A stretch of 64,000 bases of DNA from Paenibacillus bouchesdurhonensis (lineage in GTDB: Bacteria > Bacillota > Bacilli > Paenibacillales > Paenibacillaceae), in NCBI RefSeq assembly GCF_900155685.1, contig NZ_LT732548.1, forward strand, positions 2,473,466 through 2,537,465, in the 5' to 3' direction. A program made the translations under genes and the position numbers. Numbering within the stretch: the stretch's first letter is position 1; each line of letters begins with the position of its first letter. A model generated the notes under the pieces. That model did not search any database. It was not told the DNA's origin and saw only the letters and a program-made list of their open reading frames with translations. Below are positions 62,320 to 64,000 of the stretch, piece by piece.

Positions 62320-62931
62320 GTGATTTTACCCGTGATTGCAGTAATTTTCAGCTATTTGTTGGGATCGGTCAGCTTCAGTGTCGTGCTGGCGAAGTCCTTG
62401 AAAGGAATTGATATCCGTCAGCATGGAAGCGGCAACGCTGGAGCTACCAACACACTGAGAGTGCTCGGCAAGGGACCGGCGATCATGGTGCTTGCTCTAG
62501 ATGTACTGAAGGGAATAGCTGCCGTCTGGATCGGCAGGTGGCTTGGCGGGGATTATGTATGGGTTCCTCTCCTATGCGGCCTCGCTGCCATCGTAGGCCA
62601 CAATTGGCCAATCTATTTCCGCTTTCGCGGGGGCAAGGGAATTGCTACAACGATTGGCGTAATGGCCTCCTTGTTCTTCTTCCCTGCGCTCTATGCAGGA
62701 ATCATCGCTATTGTATCTATCGTTTTTACGAGGTATGTATCTCTCGGATCTTTGCTGTTTGTTCTGCTGACTCCTCTATTTCTTGTGTTCTCCGGACAAA
62801 TTGGTCCTTATCTGTGGACAAGTCTCATTATTTTCGCCTTTGCATTTTGGCGACATCGCACGAATATTGTGAAGCTGGTTCAGGGCAAAGAGAATAAACT
62901 AGGCTCCAAGGGAGGTAAACGAGTTGTCTGA
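62320..62931 (+). CDS. plsY: Glycerol-3-phosphate acyltransferase PlsY
   Basis: 203 aa, GTG behind GGAGAGGGAG. Transfers acyl from acyl-phosphate to glycerol 3-phosphate, the first step of phospholipid synthesis. Conserved loops SGNAGATNTLRVLG, GHNWPIYFRFRGGKGIATT and the later transmembrane helices are intact. The end overlaps gpsA by 8 nt, coupling acyl acceptor supply and use. Confidence 0.93.
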   Translation: MILPVIAVIFSYLLGSVSFSVVLAKSLKGIDIRQHGSGNAGATNTLRVLGKGPAIMVLALDVLKGIAAVWIGRWLGGDYVWVPLLCGLAAIVGHNWPIYFRFRGGKGIATTIGVMASLFFFPALYAGIIAIVSIVFTRYVSLGSLLFVLLTPLFLVFSGQIGPYLWTSLIIFAFAFWRHRTNIVKLVQGKENKLGSKGGKRVV

Positions 62932-63961
62932 GAAAGCGGCCGTATTAGTGGCAGGAAGCTGGGGAACCGCATTAGCCAGCGTTCTGGCCGATAAAATGGA
63001 TGTGACGATCTGGACTCGTAACGAGGCGCAAAGAGATGAGATTAATGAGAAGCACCGAAATGAGCGGTTTTTACCCGGGATCGATTTATCGTCGCGCATC
63101 GTCGCCACGACCGATATGGGAGAGGCTGTCGCGGGTGCTAAAGCGGTCGTCATCGTAGCCCCGTCCTCCGCCATGCGGGAAGTGGCTCGGTCGTTGAAGG
63201 CGCATTGGAATGAGGGGATGACGATTGTTCATGCGACCAAAGGCTTCGAGACGGAGAGCCTCAAGCGCATGTCGGTCGTGATTGCCGAGGAGCTAGGCTG
63301 TGAGGAGGGGCGAATCGTCGTTCTGTCAGGCCCGAGCCATGCCGAAGAAGTCGTCAAACGCTGCCCAACGACTGTCGTTGTCGCTTCTATGGTTGAGGAG
63401 CAGGCGCAGCGGGCGCAGGACTTGTTCATGAATTCGTATTTCCGGGTTTACACGAACCGGGATATGGTTGGCGTAGAGCTTGCAGGTGCGCTCAAGAACA
63501 TTATTGCCCTTGGCGCTGGCATGTCCGATGGACTCGGCTATGGTGATAATGCCAAAGCGGCGCTGCTGACGCGTGGCCTTGCAGAGATTACGCGAATCGG
63601 GGTAGAGATGGGAGCGAACCCGCTCACTTTCGCCGGATTAGCTGGCGTAGGAGATCTAGTTGTGACGGCGACGAGCCGACACAGCCGGAATTGGCGTGCA
63701 GGATATATGCTTGGTGAGGGGAAATCGCTAGATACGGTCCTGGGTTCCATGGGGATGGTTGTTGAAGGGATTCGGACAACTAAAGCGGCGCGTACAATTT
63801 CGGAGAAGTACAAGGTACAGATGCCGATTGCTCAACAGTTGTATCACGTTCTGTTTGACGGCATCGAGCCGAGGGTCGCTGTGGAGGCTCTAATGGGACG
63901 GGATCGGAAAACCGAGATGGAAGTCATGTCATTGGAAACTTGGGAGCAGTGGCATAATTAA
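62924..63961 (+). CDS. gpsA: NAD(P)H-dependent glycerol-3-phosphate dehydrogenase
   Basis: 345 aa, TTG behind GGGAGG. Produces glycerol 3-phosphate from dihydroxyacetone phosphate. Nucleotide-binding VLVAGSWGTALASVLA, ATKGFE, LSGPSHAEEV, ALKNIIALGAGMSDGLGYG and GLAGVGDLVVTATSRHSRN are family signatures. It is tied to plsY by overlap, giving a local phospholipid-precursor pair. Confidence 0.95.
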   Translation: MSEKAAVLVAGSWGTALASVLADKMDVTIWTRNEAQRDEINEKHRNERFLPGIDLSSRIVATTDMGEAVAGAKAVVIVAPSSAMREVARSLKAHWNEGMTIVHATKGFETESLKRMSVVIAEELGCEEGRIVVLSGPSHAEEVVKRCPTTVVVASMVEEQAQRAQDLFMNSYFRVYTNRDMVGVELAGALKNIIALGAGMSDGLGYGDNAKAALLTRGLAEITRIGVEMGANPLTFAGLAGVGDLVVTATSRHSRNWRAGYMLGEGKSLDTVLGSMGMVVEGIRTTKAARTISEKYKVQMPIAQQLYHVLFDGIEPRVAVEALMGRDRKTEMEVMSLETWEQWHN

Positions 63962-64000
63962 AGGATAGGCGCGGGTAAACTTAGGTAGCTTGCCTCATGT

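Noticed and set aside
1..64000. CRISPR array, tRNA or rRNA genes, insertion sequences
   Set aside because: No regular spacer array, cloverleaf, rRNA segment or transposase was recognised; the only tandem repeats are the two copies before serA.

Overview
The window comes from a low-to-moderate GC, spore-forming Firmicute, most likely a Paenibacillus or close relative. This is inferred from sporulation genes (gerW/ytfJ, spmA-spmB with a dacB-type peptidase, ypeB), the resABCDE cluster, serine T-box leaders and the cmk-plsC-ypfD-der-plsY-gpsA order. It falls into two unlike parts: a phage-tail block on the minus strand (1 to about 28.4 kb) and ordinary chromosome, mostly on the plus strand (about 29 to 64 kb).

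Tail block, read right to left. It opens with a large protein carrying a DxDGD double-psi-barrel signature of the YonO / QDE-1-like single-chain RNA polymerases. Its N-terminus appears to be frameshifted. Next come an overlapping zinc-ribbon protein, a structural protein, the major tail protein, two small tail-assembly proteins, a giant tape-measure protein with an NlpC/P60 domain, a Tal-like tail hub, a PAAR-like tip, Dit-like pieces and at least nine appendage or receptor-binding genes. The distal genes use F5/8C (discoidin) and SPRY-like modules and C-type-lectin-like ends, and several share one C-terminal module. The tape-measure gene is interrupted by a 304-nt ORF-less group I intron. Its core helices (P1, P3, P5, P6, P7, P8, P9) can be paired by hand, and removing it restores a conserved tail-protein motif. 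No terminase, portal, capsid, integrase or lysis gene is visible in these 28 kb, so the block is either part of an unusually arranged prophage or a headless, siphovirus-type (F-type) tailocin with its own RNA polymerase. Intrinsic-terminator-like hairpins recur at gene junctions.

Chromosomal part. An FMN riboswitch precedes ribD-ribE-ribBA-ribH. Then follow scpA-scpB, a DUF2953 membrane protein with gerW, dacB-spmA-spmB, rluB, and resA-resB-resC-resD-resE (cytochrome c maturation plus its redox two-component system). serA lies on the minus strand behind a serine-type T-box and two tandem ~70-bp repeats. A membrane-anchored unknown, a CPBP protease pair and a T-box-controlled serS follow, so two serine-responsive leaders sit within 3 kb. 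After a truncated pyridoxamine-oxidase-like remnant and a lipoprotein polysaccharide deacetylase come mecA, prsW, a 49-aa zinc-ribbon protein, ypeB (without sleB beside it), a PilZ protein, ypfB, cmk, plsC, ypfD (S1 protein), der, plsY and gpsA. No tRNA, rRNA, CRISPR array or insertion sequence was recognised.
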